NCBI GenBank assembly: GCA_024641705.1
Contig: JAHECO010000001.1
Coordinates: 124,001-188,000, forward strand
Direction: 5' to 3'
DNA: 64,000 nucleotides
Origin: Candidatus Kryptoniota bacterium
GTDB lineage: Bacteria > Bacteroidota > Ignavibacteria > Kryptoniales > JAKASW01
The translations under genes were made by a program, and so were the position numbers. Within the stretch, counting starts at the first letter, position 1; every line of letters begins with the position of its first letter. Below, piece by piece: positions 1 through 8,852 of this stretch. The notes below the pieces were generated by a model, which was given only the letters and a program-made list of their open reading frames with translations, made no database searches and had not been told where the DNA came from.

Positions 1-179
1 ATTGTTGCTCCGCGTTTTCCACAAATTAGGAAACAGCCGCTGTTGATTCAACGGAGATAGAACGCGGGTAGGACGGATCGAAGCGGTTCTTGCGGATCTT
101 GGAACGGAAGAATCTTCATCCGTGTGAATTTTTCGGAATTCGTGTAATCCGGGTCCTAATCTTCTTTGGAGAGGTACAT

Positions 180-218
180 AAAAAAACCGACCCGCTGTGG
201 GGTAGCCAGCAGGTCGGT
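180..218 (-). terminator. Rho-independent terminator, minus strand
   Basis: Stem ACCGACC (186-192) with GGTCGGT (212-218), continued after a C/A mismatch by GCTG (194-197) with CAGC (207-210). On the minus strand it is followed by a run of T (complement of the A run at 180-185). The orientation is unambiguous because no T-tract follows on the plus strand. Confidence 0.7.
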
Positions 219-277
219 ACGGATAGTCCGAGGATTCTTGGGGTAGGGTGGGATCCTCGTCGAAACCCTGTTAAACT
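180..277 (-). ncRNA. Candidate small RNA, about 100 nt
   Basis: On the minus strand a TTGCAT/TATATT pair with 17-nt spacing (284-312) is followed about 100 nt later by a rho-independent terminator. The predicted transcript has a first hairpin, CGAGGAT (259-253) pairing with ATCCTCG (235-229), with a 17-nt C-rich loop, and a second hairpin that is the terminator stem. Both loops expose the string CUACCCCA. No open reading frame of interest lies in it. Promoter, two hairpins and U-tract are read directly; that it is an expressed small RNA is inference. It could instead be the 3' end of a longer minus-strand transcript. Confidence 0.45.
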
Positions 278-283
278 CGCTTT

Positions 284-312
284 AATATATGTTTGAGTTT
301 CTGTTAATGCAA
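284..312 (-). promoter_or_regulatory. Sigma-70-like promoter for the minus-strand small RNA
   Basis: Read on the minus strand: TTGCAT at 312-307, a 17-nt spacer, then TATATT at 289-284. The -10 box matches 5 of 6 consensus bases and the -35 box 3 of 6. It sits at the expected distance from the hairpin pair ending at 180. Confidence 0.35.
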
Positions 313-520
313 GTAAAAAATTCGCCCGGAGATCGGAAATCGCTGCCTCACACTGGAAATTGTCAAAACCAACGCTATTCGGATTCTGAAATGGAGCGCA
401 AGATGTCTGGTTGTGGAATATGGCCGAGTATTGGGCGGGGATAAGTTGCATTTATCAACCTGTCTGTGCAACATATCTATTCAGTCCTTATATTGACGTC
501 AGAACTACATAGAGTCGAGC

Positions 521-1633
521 TTGCGGACCTACTACAATAGAGACCCTATTCGAATCCTGGTTGTAAGGCCAGACCGCGTCGGAGACGTGGTATTGTCGAC
601 GCCGGTCTACCATACCCTCAAGAAATCCTTCGAAAGCTGCTTTGTGGGCGCACTCATCTCTTCGTATACGAAGCCGCTTCTGGAGGGGAACCCCCATATA
701 GATGTGATGATTACCGACGACCCTGATGGGGAGAGCGCGGGGGGAAAAAGATTTCGGGAGAAGATAAAAGAGATCCGTTCGTATAATTTCGACGTTGCAC
801 TTCTACTTCTCCCGACGAAGCGCCTCGCATATATGTTGTTCCTGGCCGGCATCCCTTACAGGATCGGCGTGGGGCACATCCTGTACGAAGTGATTACGCT
901 GATGTACGGTGTCTCGCGCCACAAGTACAACCCGCTGCGGCACGAGTCGGAATACATGCTGGACCTTGCGAGAAAAATCGGCGCCAGAGACATGTGGACA
1001 AAGCCGGAGATATTTCTCAAGGAGGAGGAGGTCCATGACGCACGGAGATATCTACTCGAGAAAGGTTTCGACACAGGCAAATCGATAGTCTGCATCCATC
1101 CCGGCAGCGGGCATTCTTCGCCGAGCTGGCAAGTAGGGAGGTACGCCGAGCTTGCCGAAAGGCTGGTTGCGACCGGCAGGCAGGTGCTGGTCACGGGCTC
1201 CGAAGCGGAAAAGAAATACGAGGATAAGTTTACCGATCTGGGCGTGGGTGTCGCGGCAGCATTCGGGGAATTCTCTCTCCGCGAGCTCGCGGCAGTACTC
1301 GCCAATGTGAGCGCCTTCGTTTCATCGAGCACCGGTCCGATGCACATAGCGGCCGCTGTCGGCACGCCGACCGTCTCCATGTTCTGTCCGCTTACGGCAT
1401 GTTCACCGAAGCTATGGGGTCCGGTGGGGAACTCGTCGAAAGTTGTCATGCCTACGGAGAATTTCTGTCAGACGAGGTGCCCGGGCGACCCGCACGTGTG
1501 TACCTTCGAGAGCGGGGGCGACGGGACATCGGTCGAAATGGTGTTCTCCACCGCCAAAGAAATGTTGCACGAATCGGAAGTCCTTCACTTAAAAGATACT
1601 TCGCATGATAATCCGCCAGGCTACAGGAAGTGA
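521..1633 (+). CDS. Glycosyltransferase family 9 (ADP-heptose:LPS heptosyltransferase-like)
   Basis: A 370-residue GT-B fold glycosyltransferase, probably transferring a heptose or related sugar to the lipopolysaccharide core at the inner membrane. The N-terminal RPDRVGD motif at residues 16-22 is the family hallmark. The second domain opens with HPGSGHSSPSW, the nucleotide-sugar side, and later has STGPMHIAAAVGTPTVSMF, the acceptor/donor loop typical of WaaC/WaaF/RfaF relatives. Length is normal for GT9. The start is TTG at 521; no ATG lies near the conserved N-terminus. The 3' end overlaps the next gene by 29 bp, so the two are probably co-transcribed. The exact sugar and acceptor cannot be told. 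Confidence 0.85.
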   Translation: MRTYYNRDPIRILVVRPDRVGDVVLSTPVYHTLKKSFESCFVGALISSYTKPLLEGNPHIDVMITDDPDGESAGGKRFREKIKEIRSYNFDVALLLLPTKRLAYMLFLAGIPYRIGVGHILYEVITLMYGVSRHKYNPLRHESEYMLDLARKIGARDMWTKPEIFLKEEEVHDARRYLLEKGFDTGKSIVCIHPGSGHSSPSWQVGRYAELAERLVATGRQVLVTGSEAEKKYEDKFTDLGVGVAAAFGEFSLRELAAVLANVSAFVSSSTGPMHIAAAVGTPTVSMFCPLTACSPKLWGPVGNSSKVVMPTENFCQTRCPGDPHVCTFESGGDGTSVEMVFSTAKEMLHESEVLHLKDTSHDNPPGYRK

Positions 1634-2843
1634 CGCCGACCAGATAGCCGCGCTTCTCGCGAAATCGTTTCTCGAGGACACTTCGGTCATCCGGGTCAGC
1701 ATCGAAAATAACCCGCGCTACTCGCTGTCGAACATGTTCGTCATCGAGGACAAGAGCCTCGGAGGCGGGGTGTTGGGCTGTCTCAGGATCACCCCGTTCG
1801 AAGTCTACTCACGGGGCGAGGTAATGCCGATGGGGGGAATCGCCGCAGTGGCCGTGCAGCCGGAAGCGAGGAGGCGTGGGATAGCCGAAACCCTCATGGA
1901 AGATGCGCTCAGGAAAATGTACGAAATGGAGTTCCCGGTCTCCATGCTCTTCCCGTTCAAGCACAGGTTCTACAAGAAATTCGGTTACGCCTACGTCGGC
2001 AACCTGGCGCAGTACGACCTCCTGACAGGCGACATCCTTAACCTGCCTGAGCGTTCACGCGTGCGCGCGTTCGTCAAGGCGGACAGGAACAAGGTGAAGA
2101 GGGTGCTCGAGCAGGACATACAACTCCGGGGAAGTTTCACGCCGACACGCAACGACAGTTTCTGGGACCTAGTCGTCTTTCCAAAGTTCAAGGAAGCATA
2201 CATATATGACGACGGCGAGACGAAGGGATACGTGGTCTATGAACTTTACAAGGAACCCGCCCCCGTGCCGGGTGCCTTCGGCGAGCCCATCATAAACATC
2301 AAGGAGCTCGTAGGGCTCGACGCGGCTGCACATCGCGGGCTGTGGGGCTTCATCGGCTCGCTTGGCGAGCAGGTTTCGAGAGTCAGGTATCTGGCCCCGA
2401 CCGATTACCCGCTTCATCTTTTTCTGAAGGAGCCGAGGGAGCGGGACTATCGAAGGCTCTTTTTCGAATACAAGTCGTTCTCGACGGTTGCGTCCGGTTT
2501 CATGCTTAGGGTCATAAACGTGCCGGATGCGCTTCGGAGGATGAAACACAGTCTCGATGCTCAGGCCGACTTCGTGATCAAGATAAACGACGGCAACCTT
2601 CCGCAGAACTCACGGCCGTTCAATATGCACGTCCACAAAGGCGAAGTAGCAGTGGAAGAAACCAGCCGACCCGTGCAGTTCGAGTCGGATATCGAGATTT
2701 TCTCGCAGATCTATTCGGGCTTCCTGCAACCGGGAGATGCAGTGAAATACGGCTTCGCCGCGGCGGATCCATCGATTCTGCCCAAACTGGATGAACTTTT
2801 CAGGGCCCCGTCACCGTTTATATATCAGTTCGACATTTTCTAA
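1605..2843 (+). CDS. GNAT acetyltransferase, Eis-like
   Basis: A 412-residue protein with the layout of the Eis family: an N-terminal GNAT domain (residues 1-150) with the acetyl-CoA loop EARRRGIA at 88-94, a second degenerate GNAT-like domain, and a C-terminal sterol-carrier-like domain (about 300-412). The stretch following the CoA loop (PVSMLFPFKHRFYKKFGYA) is characteristic of Eis proteins. Eis enzymes acetylate aminoglycosides or protein lysines in mycobacteria; the substrate here is unknown. It starts inside the end of the GT9 gene. A GNAT acetyltransferase is certain, the Eis subgroup likely, drug resistance not implied. Confidence 0.8.
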   Translation: MIIRQATGSDADQIAALLAKSFLEDTSVIRVSIENNPRYSLSNMFVIEDKSLGGGVLGCLRITPFEVYSRGEVMPMGGIAAVAVQPEARRRGIAETLMEDALRKMYEMEFPVSMLFPFKHRFYKKFGYAYVGNLAQYDLLTGDILNLPERSRVRAFVKADRNKVKRVLEQDIQLRGSFTPTRNDSFWDLVVFPKFKEAYIYDDGETKGYVVYELYKEPAPVPGAFGEPIINIKELVGLDAAAHRGLWGFIGSLGEQVSRVRYLAPTDYPLHLFLKEPRERDYRRLFFEYKSFSTVASGFMLRVINVPDALRRMKHSLDAQADFVIKINDGNLPQNSRPFNMHVHKGEVAVEETSRPVQFESDIEIFSQIYSGFLQPGDAVKYGFAAADPSILPKLDELFRAPSPFIYQFDIF

Positions 2844-2859
2844 ACCAGGAGAGGCAAAA

Positions 2860-3369
2860 ATGAGTTCTATATGGGTCATTTTGATGAGCACCATGTTGTT
2901 AACCAACGGGGCGCCGCAGACGATGCAGAGCCAGAACGAAGAGCTTAAATGGACCAACTTCACCGAAGGCGTGAAGGAAGCCGCCAGGACGAACAAGAAA
3001 GTCCTCATAGATGTCTACACCGACTGGTGCGGTTGGTGCAAGAAGATGGACAGCGACACTTATACCGATGGAGGAGTTCAGAACTACCTGAAGCAGAACT
3101 ATGTCCTGGTGAAACTGAACGCAGAGAGCAACAACAAGGAGGTGATCGACACGACGGTCGTCACCGACGCTCAGCTCGCAGCCGCTTTCGGAGTGAATGG
3201 GTACCCTACGACCGTGTTTCTTGCCTCCGATGGACAGCCGATCACCGCGGCCCCAGGCTACATGAAGCCCGATGAATTTCTCCATGTCTTGAAGTATATT
3301 GGTGGTGATTTTTATAAGAAGATGGAATTCCCCCAATATCTGAAGTCCCAGGGGGTTCCAGTTAAGTAG
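2860..3369 (+). CDS. Secreted thioredoxin-like protein
   Basis: The start ATG at 2860 follows a good ribosome site (AGGAGAGG), giving 169 residues; an upstream in-frame ATG at 2791 lies inside the previous gene and would bury the signal peptide. Residues 1-22 look like a signal sequence. The redox motif is C57-G-W-C60 followed by KKMDSDTY, and a GYPTTVF segment supplies the cis-proline. This pattern is that of periplasmic DUF255/thioredoxin_7-type proteins that reduce disulphides or take part in protein quality control. It follows the Eis-like gene by 16 bp. Confidence 0.85.
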   Translation: MSSIWVILMSTMLLTNGAPQTMQSQNEELKWTNFTEGVKEAARTNKKVLIDVYTDWCGWCKKMDSDTYTDGGVQNYLKQNYVLVKLNAESNNKEVIDTTVVTDAQLAAAFGVNGYPTTVFLASDGQPITAAPGYMKPDEFLHVLKYIGGDFYKKMEFPQYLKSQGVPVK

Positions 3370-3517
3370 AGTTTTTCCGGCATTATCATAGGGCTGTTTG
3401 AGTAGAGACGGGAGAGAACCCGCCATACCATATCCGGATTGAATCGCACTTCAACCTTACGGCTCGTCGTGCGTCTGATATCGAAGTATCGGACGGTGTC
3501 GCACAATTTCGGCATTT

Positions 3518-4636
3518 ATGATTGAAGACAAAAACAGATTAATTCTACTCGACATACTTCGCGCGATCGGAGTAATGCTTATGATCGAAGGACACACGAT
3601 CGATGCGACGATGAGTTCCGTCTACAAAGACGGATCCGCACTTGTCTTTCAATTCTGGACCTTCTTCCGCGGTCTGACCGCGCCTTTCTTTTTCTTCTCC
3701 GCCGGACTGGCTTTCGTGGTAGCCACGGTGAAATGCAGGGACGGCTTCCTCTCGATATCCGGCAGGTCGAAGAAGAGAAGGGTGAGAAGGATTGTTACTC
3801 TTCTTCTTCTCGGGTACGGTCTTCACATGCCTCTAGAGATCCTTTACAATCCCGGTTCGCTGTCCGACGAGGCTTGGAGGTCGTTCCTGGTAGCCGATGC
3901 CCTGCAGATCATCTCTCTCTCGTTGCTGGTCATACTGGTTATAGCGCTGGTGGCGAGGACACACAAGAATCTTCTGACGGCTTATTCGATCGCCGCGGTT
4001 CTTTCCCTCATACTGGCTCCCTTAGCCGAATCGGTAGCTTGGGAGAAATTCCTAAACCCGGTCCTCTATCCGTACCTGACATTCCGCACAGGCTCCTACT
4101 TCACCTTCTTCCCGTTTTCGGCGTTCCTGTTTGCCGGCGCAGCGTTCGGAGCCCTGGCGATAGGTCTTCCGGTGGAGAAGCGGGCCCTGGTGCTGACAAA
4201 GGGTTTCTTGAAGGCTGCCGCGGTGTCGCTCGTGCTGTTCGCCGTCGCATATGTGGTGCAGGAAAGATTCGTTTTACCCGGTTCCGACTACTGGCGCGTG
4301 CTTCCGGCTGTGAATCTCCTCCGATTCAGCCTGGTGGCACTTGTAGCCTCCTCCGTAGGGTATGTCACTCTGCACATCGGCCGTTTTCCAAAGATACTCC
4401 CGGCGATAGGGAGAAGCTCTCTCACTGTGTACGTTGTGCACCTAATGATTGTCTACGGTTCACCGGTGAACATAGGGCTCGAGCAGCTCTTGCCGGATGG
4501 GGTTCACCCGCTCGTAGCGGCACTGCTGGCAGCCGGGGTCATGTCTCTCATGCTCGGGATGGTTTATGGTATGGAAGTCTATGGAGCGAGGAAGAAAGGG
4601 CTTGCCGCGGTGACGATAGGGGAGATAGTGAAGTAG
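3518..4636 (+). CDS. Multipass membrane acyltransferase (DUF1624/acyltransferase-3-like)
   Basis: A 372-residue integral membrane protein with about ten hydrophobic segments. It begins RLILLDILRAIGVMLMIEGH, which resembles the LDxLRG...H opening of membrane acyltransferases that move acetyl groups onto envelope sugars (acyltransferase_3, OpgC, and the DUF1624/heparan-glucosaminide acetyltransferase group). A charged loop rich in Lys and Arg follows the third segment. The start is ATG at 3518 with no strong ribosome site. The acceptor is unknown; an envelope polysaccharide or lipid is an inference from the family. Confidence 0.65.
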   Translation: MIEDKNRLILLDILRAIGVMLMIEGHTIDATMSSVYKDGSALVFQFWTFFRGLTAPFFFFSAGLAFVVATVKCRDGFLSISGRSKKRRVRRIVTLLLLGYGLHMPLEILYNPGSLSDEAWRSFLVADALQIISLSLLVILVIALVARTHKNLLTAYSIAAVLSLILAPLAESVAWEKFLNPVLYPYLTFRTGSYFTFFPFSAFLFAGAAFGALAIGLPVEKRALVLTKGFLKAAAVSLVLFAVAYVVQERFVLPGSDYWRVLPAVNLLRFSLVALVASSVGYVTLHIGRFPKILPAIGRSSLTVYVVHLMIVYGSPVNIGLEQLLPDGVHPLVAALLAAGVMSLMLGMVYGMEVYGARKKGLAAVTIGEIVK

Positions 4637-4643
4637 GGGCGGC

Positions 4644-5198
4644 TTACCCTTTCTGGGCGGCGTGTTTCATTGCCCATTCCTCGACTTCGATCTGAATTGC
4701 GACTTCGTCGCAGACGGGAAACTTCAGGCAGTCTATGCAAATGCTCCAGACCTTGTGGGGCAGCAGCTGCTTGTCTATGATTTTGAAGCCGAGCCGTTCG
4801 AAGAAATGGGGTTTGTAAGTAAGCGCGAAGACGTGTTTCAGGCCGAGTTCAGCCGCGTCGTTCATCAAAGCTTCAACTACCAGCGTACCGAGCCCTTTGC
4901 CCTGAGCCTGTTCGCTCACTGCGAGCGAACGGAGCTCGGCGAGATCGTTCCAGGCGATATCGAGCGATCCGCACGCCAGGACTGAATCATCCGTCCCGGC
5001 ATATTCGGTCTCCTGCCTCCGGTCTCCGGCATCCCTTTTTCTCGTTTCCACCGCGACGAAATAATTCCTTACCTGCTGAAGAACCTGGCTCTGCGATCGG
5101 TAAAGCATTTCGCCTTTCTCGGCGTAAGAGTTTATCAGCGCGACGATCTGCTGCACGTCTCCGACCTTCGCGCGCCGGACTTTTATATCAATATCCAA
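4644..5198 (-). CDS. GNAT N-acetyltransferase, N-acetylglutamate synthase-like
   Basis: A 184-residue GNAT domain. The CoA-binding loop is EQAQGKGLGTLVVEAL near residue 100, preceded by the strand LRSLAVS, and followed by the FALTYKPHFFERLGF segment that is shared with stand-alone ArgA-like acetyltransferases. Such proteins can make N-acetylglutamate for arginine synthesis, but no arginine genes are nearby, so the substrate is open. An insert at about 55-70, rich in charged residues, interrupts the usual spacing. Its start overlaps the end of lptD by 11 bp, so it is translated downstream in the same operon. Confidence 0.75.
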   Translation of the reverse strand: MDIDIKVRRAKVGDVQQIVALINSYAEKGEMLYRSQSQVLQQVRNYFVAVETRKRDAGDRRQETEYAGTDDSVLACGSLDIAWNDLAELRSLAVSEQAQGKGLGTLVVEALMNDAAELGLKHVFALTYKPHFFERLGFKIIDKQLLPHKVWSICIDCLKFPVCDEVAIQIEVEEWAMKHAAQKG

Positions 5199-7815
5199 AG
5201 TTCTGGTACTCTCTCTTTGTGATCTTTATGTCTCTAAGTTGCGGAGCTTTGATCCTAATTTCAAGATTAAAACCGCGCAGATACCCGATCGGGTTCCACC
5301 TGAGCGTCATCTCCCAACAGTGGAGATCCCGGTAAACGGTCACTGCGGGTGTGACCACATCATGCTGTATGAAATCGTATCCCCCCGTGAATCCTATTTT
5401 CCAGTTCTCGGTAAGGTTGAAACCGAGGTCGAACTGCAGGCTCGCGTACCTATTGACGGTTAGGGGAGTCGGCTTGGTGATTCCGTAGCTGAAGCCGAGC
5501 CGCAGGTTCCACGGTATGCTGAGATCCGGCGGCTGGATTTGCTGGTAGAACCTGTTGTACTGCTGTTCCGATCTCACGGAATCCTCTGCTTGCGGCTGAG
5601 ATTCGGAGGTGCGCTGCGTCTTCTTTCCCTGGAAGGAGGTCGAGAAGCTGAGGTTGAAGCTTGTCATGTCGGGGAGCTGGCCTTCCGAAAGGAGGAGCTT
5701 GTTTATCCTCCGTCGGGAAGCATAATCGTACTGGTAGAAGTTGAATGTGCTGGCACCGCCGATATCTATCTTGCCCGCAATGTTCGTCCTGTAATTGACG
5801 TTCAGTTCCGATAACGGCAGGTTGTAGCCCTTGGCCAGGAAGTTATACGACATGTTCAGGCCGAGGTTGAGGAGCTGGATCTTGTTCTCGGTCTGGGACG
5901 TGTCGCTCGATTTCATCTTCATCTCGAAATTGTTGTTCAGCGAAAATGTCATTCCGCCGAACTCGCCCTGCGGGGCCCCTCCGAAAACGTAGTCGTTCCA
6001 CTGGTAATGACTGTACGTAGCCGGGTTGCCGTTCAGCGAATCGTACTGTCCGTAGTATCCCCAGAACGCTTTCGAGAAATCGGGCTGATAGCTTACCGTG
6101 ATGCTGGGCTGCAAAGTGTGTCTGAACGCCGTGATCCCGAATATATTCGGCTGCATGATGCCGAACAGCCTTGTGCTGGTGGATATGCCGGTATTGAAAT
6201 AACCGATGTTGTCGAAGCCGCGCACCTTCTCCGCAACAAGGCTGTCGGTGCCCTTATAGCTCGGGACACTGTAGAGAATCGTCTTCGATCCGTACATCTT
6301 GTCCGTTATCGAAATGAACGGAGAGAACGTGAAGAAACCGATCTTCGGCGAAGCGCTGATTGACACCGTGTGCAGCGCGCCTAAGGTGCTGAACTTGTCG
6401 AATCCGGTGGAAGAGGTCGTGTCGGCCAGCTTTGAAGCGTTACTCTGGAACTGTCCGTTGTACGAGTACCCTATGAGTTCGTACCAGGCGAGCTGGTCTA
6501 GCGGTGTATTGGCGTGCGCCGCGCTCCGGAACGGGTAGCTTTGGTTATGGGAGAACATGATATTCGGAAGACTCGAGGTTATCGAGCCGTCCTGCAGGTT
6601 CTGATCCCTGTGGAGGTTCAACTGCAGGCTGTTGCCCGATTCCGGCCAGTTTCTGGATAACGTCACGTTTGAGACGAGGTTTTGCTGAAGGAGCTCCGTG
6701 TAATCGAGCGCCGTAGTGCGAAAATAGTTGAACGAGCTCATGCTCACGTTCGCGGTAAGCTGAGTGTTCGGGTCGATGGTTTGCTGATGTGTTATGGCCA
6801 GGTTCCAGTTCGTCTGTGGAAGTCTTCCTGGGTCGCCCGGAAGTCCTTTGGCTTCGTAGGCGTAGGAACCATAGACGCTCCCGTTGAAAAGATATCTGAC
6901 ATTGTACCGGAATCCGGTTTTGAGATCGTACTTGCCGTGCATCCACCAGTCGGCGGTAGTGGTCAGGTCCATGTAGTCGTTTATCGCCCAGAAGTAGCCG
7001 AAATGTGAAAGGTATCTCCCGTAGTCCTGGCTTTCGCCGAAAGAGGGAGTAATTATTCCGCTTCGTCTCCCCGACCTCGCGGGAAAAACGCCGAAGGGGA
7101 GTGCGAAAACCGGGACGCCATCGACGTACATTATTATCGGCTCGGCAACGATCCTGTCGTTCACGACCAGCTTCATCCTTGAGCTCTGGAAGTAGTAATC
7201 GGGATCTTTCTTGTCGCATGTCGTGAACCTGCCGTTCTCGACATAGAGAACGTCCTTCGCGTATTTCTTAATGAGCTCGCCGTGGTAGTAGCTTCTGCTG
7301 ATTACGGTGTTGGCGACGTTGACTCGCCCCTTCTGGGATTTGAAATCGTACGCGACATGCGAGCCGTCATAAGTCTCCCCGCCGTCGGTAAAGATCGGCT
7401 GATCGATTATGTTGTCGGCCGTGTCCTTCGTCCCTTCGGCCGTCAGGATTGCGGTGTCCCAGTTTATGTTGATGTGCCCGGCGTCGAGCTTGAAGTCCCG
7501 GTACTTCATGTCCCCCTTCTTGTAGAGCTTCATCTCGCGGGTTGATATCGAATAGACGATGGAATCGGATGCGCTGTAAGTGACGACCGTGTCGATGGCG
7601 GCCTTGGTCGTCGTGGTGTCTGCGGAAGCAGTCGTATCACGCGACGACGTGGTATCTGCCGCCGCCCTTGTGTGAATGGCAGCCGTATCGACGAGGGTCG
7701 TATCATCTGTCCGGCTGCCGGCGGCGAACTCGTGAGAATGGATGCGGAACCCTTCCGACGCGCGGAGTCCGGAGACGCCGAAGAGCACGAAGAGTATGGA
7801 TAATGTCGTTCTCAC
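5188..7815 (-). CDS. lptD: LPS-assembly outer-membrane protein LptD
   Basis: An 875-residue outer-membrane protein. Residues 1-19 form a signal peptide, followed by a low-complexity Thr/Asp/Ala linker (about 30-80), an OstA/LptA-like jellyroll (about 85-210, with the ANTVISRSYYHGELIKKYAKD type repeats and a single pair of cysteines), and then a long beta-barrel with many alternating aromatic strands ending in Tyr. The barrel opens with FALPFGVFPARSGRRSGIITP, a strong LptD signature. LptD with LptE inserts LPS into the outer leaflet. A candidate lptE lies at 16542. Length is somewhat above E. coli LptD (about 780). Confidence 0.85.
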   Translation of the reverse strand: MRTTLSILFVLFGVSGLRASEGFRIHSHEFAAGSRTDDTTLVDTAAIHTRAAADTTSSRDTTASADTTTTKAAIDTVVTYSASDSIVYSISTREMKLYKKGDMKYRDFKLDAGHININWDTAILTAEGTKDTADNIIDQPIFTDGGETYDGSHVAYDFKSQKGRVNVANTVISRSYYHGELIKKYAKDVLYVENGRFTTCDKKDPDYYFQSSRMKLVVNDRIVAEPIIMYVDGVPVFALPFGVFPARSGRRSGIITPSFGESQDYGRYLSHFGYFWAINDYMDLTTTADWWMHGKYDLKTGFRYNVRYLFNGSVYGSYAYEAKGLPGDPGRLPQTNWNLAITHQQTIDPNTQLTANVSMSSFNYFRTTALDYTELLQQNLVSNVTLSRNWPESGNSLQLNLHRDQNLQDGSITSSLPNIMFSHNQSYPFRSAAHANTPLDQLAWYELIGYSYNGQFQSNASKLADTTSSTGFDKFSTLGALHTVSISASPKIGFFTFSPFISITDKMYGSKTILYSVPSYKGTDSLVAEKVRGFDNIGYFNTGISTSTRLFGIMQPNIFGITAFRHTLQPSITVSYQPDFSKAFWGYYGQYDSLNGNPATYSHYQWNDYVFGGAPQGEFGGMTFSLNNNFEMKMKSSDTSQTENKIQLLNLGLNMSYNFLAKGYNLPLSELNVNYRTNIAGKIDIGGASTFNFYQYDYASRRRINKLLLSEGQLPDMTSFNLSFSTSFQGKKTQRTSESQPQAEDSVRSEQQYNRFYQQIQPPDLSIPWNLRLGFSYGITKPTPLTVNRYASLQFDLGFNLTENWKIGFTGGYDFIQHDVVTPAVTVYRDLHCWEMTLRWNPIGYLRGFNLEIRIKAPQLRDIKITKREYQNFGY

Positions 7816-7860
7816 TTCACATCACGGTTCAGCAGTGAGGCTCTCCGGAGGATAGGGGAG

Positions 7861-8808
7861 TCACTCCGCGATAAGCGCGGCAGCCCCGATTATGCCCGCG
7901 GAATTGGCGAGCTTCGCCTGCAGCACTTTGACGCGCGGCTTCAGTGGAGAGAGTACGCGCTCCCTTATGGTCGCCTCGATCGAGTCGAAGAGCGGCTTGC
8001 CGGCTTTCGCCACCCCTCCGCCGATTATAACTGTCGCAACGTCGAACAAGTTAAATGACGCTGCCACGGCCGTACCTATGTACATCCCTGCTTCTTTCCA
8101 TACTTGGATTGCGTACGCGTCGCCCTGGTCCGAAGCCTGGCTTATTATCATCGGCTCGAGCTTCTCCGGGTCGCCCGCAATCAGCTTGTTGATGAGAGAA
8201 TCGGGATGACTCTTCAGTTGCTCCGCCACACGCCGCGAGAGATGTTTCTGGCCGACGTAGGCTTCGACGCATCCGTGGTTGCCGCAGCCGCAGAGCGGCC
8301 CGTCGTAATTGATCGTCGTGTGGCCGATCTCTCCGGCGCCGCCGGATTCTCCGCGGAACACCTTGCCGTCGACGATGAAGCCGCCGCCGACTCCCGTTCC
8401 GAGAGTTATCATTATGAAATTCTTCATCCCTTTTCCCGCGCCGAATCTCAGCTCGCCTACGGCCGCAGCGTTTGCGTCGTTCTCCACCTCGACGCGTGTG
8501 CCGACTTTCTTGCCGACCTCCTCGCCAAGTCTGAAGACCTTCCAGTTGGCAAGGTTCGGCGGATACTTCACCGTGCCGCCGTCAAGATCCACCATCCCCG
8601 GTGAACCTATCCCGACGCCGAGGATCTCCTCTCCTTTATGGTTCTGCTTTATCGTCTCAACCGCTTTCGCTATTTGGTTCACGACCGCCTCGGGGCCGAC
8701 TTCACCCATTGAGGGAACCGAAGTCTGGTACAAAATGTCGCCGTCTTTCGACACCGATCCTGCTTTTATATATGTTCCGCCGAGGTCAACTCCCACGATA
8801 AATTTCAT
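7861..8808 (-). CDS. ROK-family sugar kinase (glucokinase-like)
   Basis: A 315-residue cytoplasmic kinase. It starts with the phosphate-binding motif VGVDLGGTYIKAG, continues with GIGSPGMVD and ENDANAAAVGE, and carries the ROK zinc motif CGCGNHGCVEAY around residues 173-185. TLGTGVGGG and the C-terminal IIGGGVA complete the ATPase fold. This is the normal length and order for ROK glucokinases that phosphorylate glucose at O6; N-acetylmannosamine or other hexoses are possible. It lies 45 bp upstream-side of lptD on the same strand and 44 bp after rarA, so it may be part of a longer minus-strand operon. Confidence 0.85.
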   Translation of the reverse strand: MKFIVGVDLGGTYIKAGSVSKDGDILYQTSVPSMGEVGPEAVVNQIAKAVETIKQNHKGEEILGVGIGSPGMVDLDGGTVKYPPNLANWKVFRLGEEVGKKVGTRVEVENDANAAAVGELRFGAGKGMKNFIMITLGTGVGGGFIVDGKVFRGESGGAGEIGHTTINYDGPLCGCGNHGCVEAYVGQKHLSRRVAEQLKSHPDSLINKLIAGDPEKLEPMIISQASDQGDAYAIQVWKEAGMYIGTAVAASFNLFDVATVIIGGGVAKAGKPLFDSIEATIRERVLSPLKPRVKVLQAKLANSAGIIGAAALIAE

Positions 8809-8852
8809 TCAAATAAATCCTTCTGCAGTTCCGGTTGCTTCCGCAAGAGAAA

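Larger units (their letters stand above)
1..520. other. Intergenic region without a protein gene
   Basis: The short open frames here (for example 90-296 on plus and 116-451 on minus) look like no known protein and contradict each other on opposite strands. The only structured content I see is the minus-strand promoter, hairpin pair and terminator between 180 and 312. The promoter of the following glycosyltransferase gene presumably lies between 440 and 520 but I cannot assign boxes. Confidence 0.5.
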
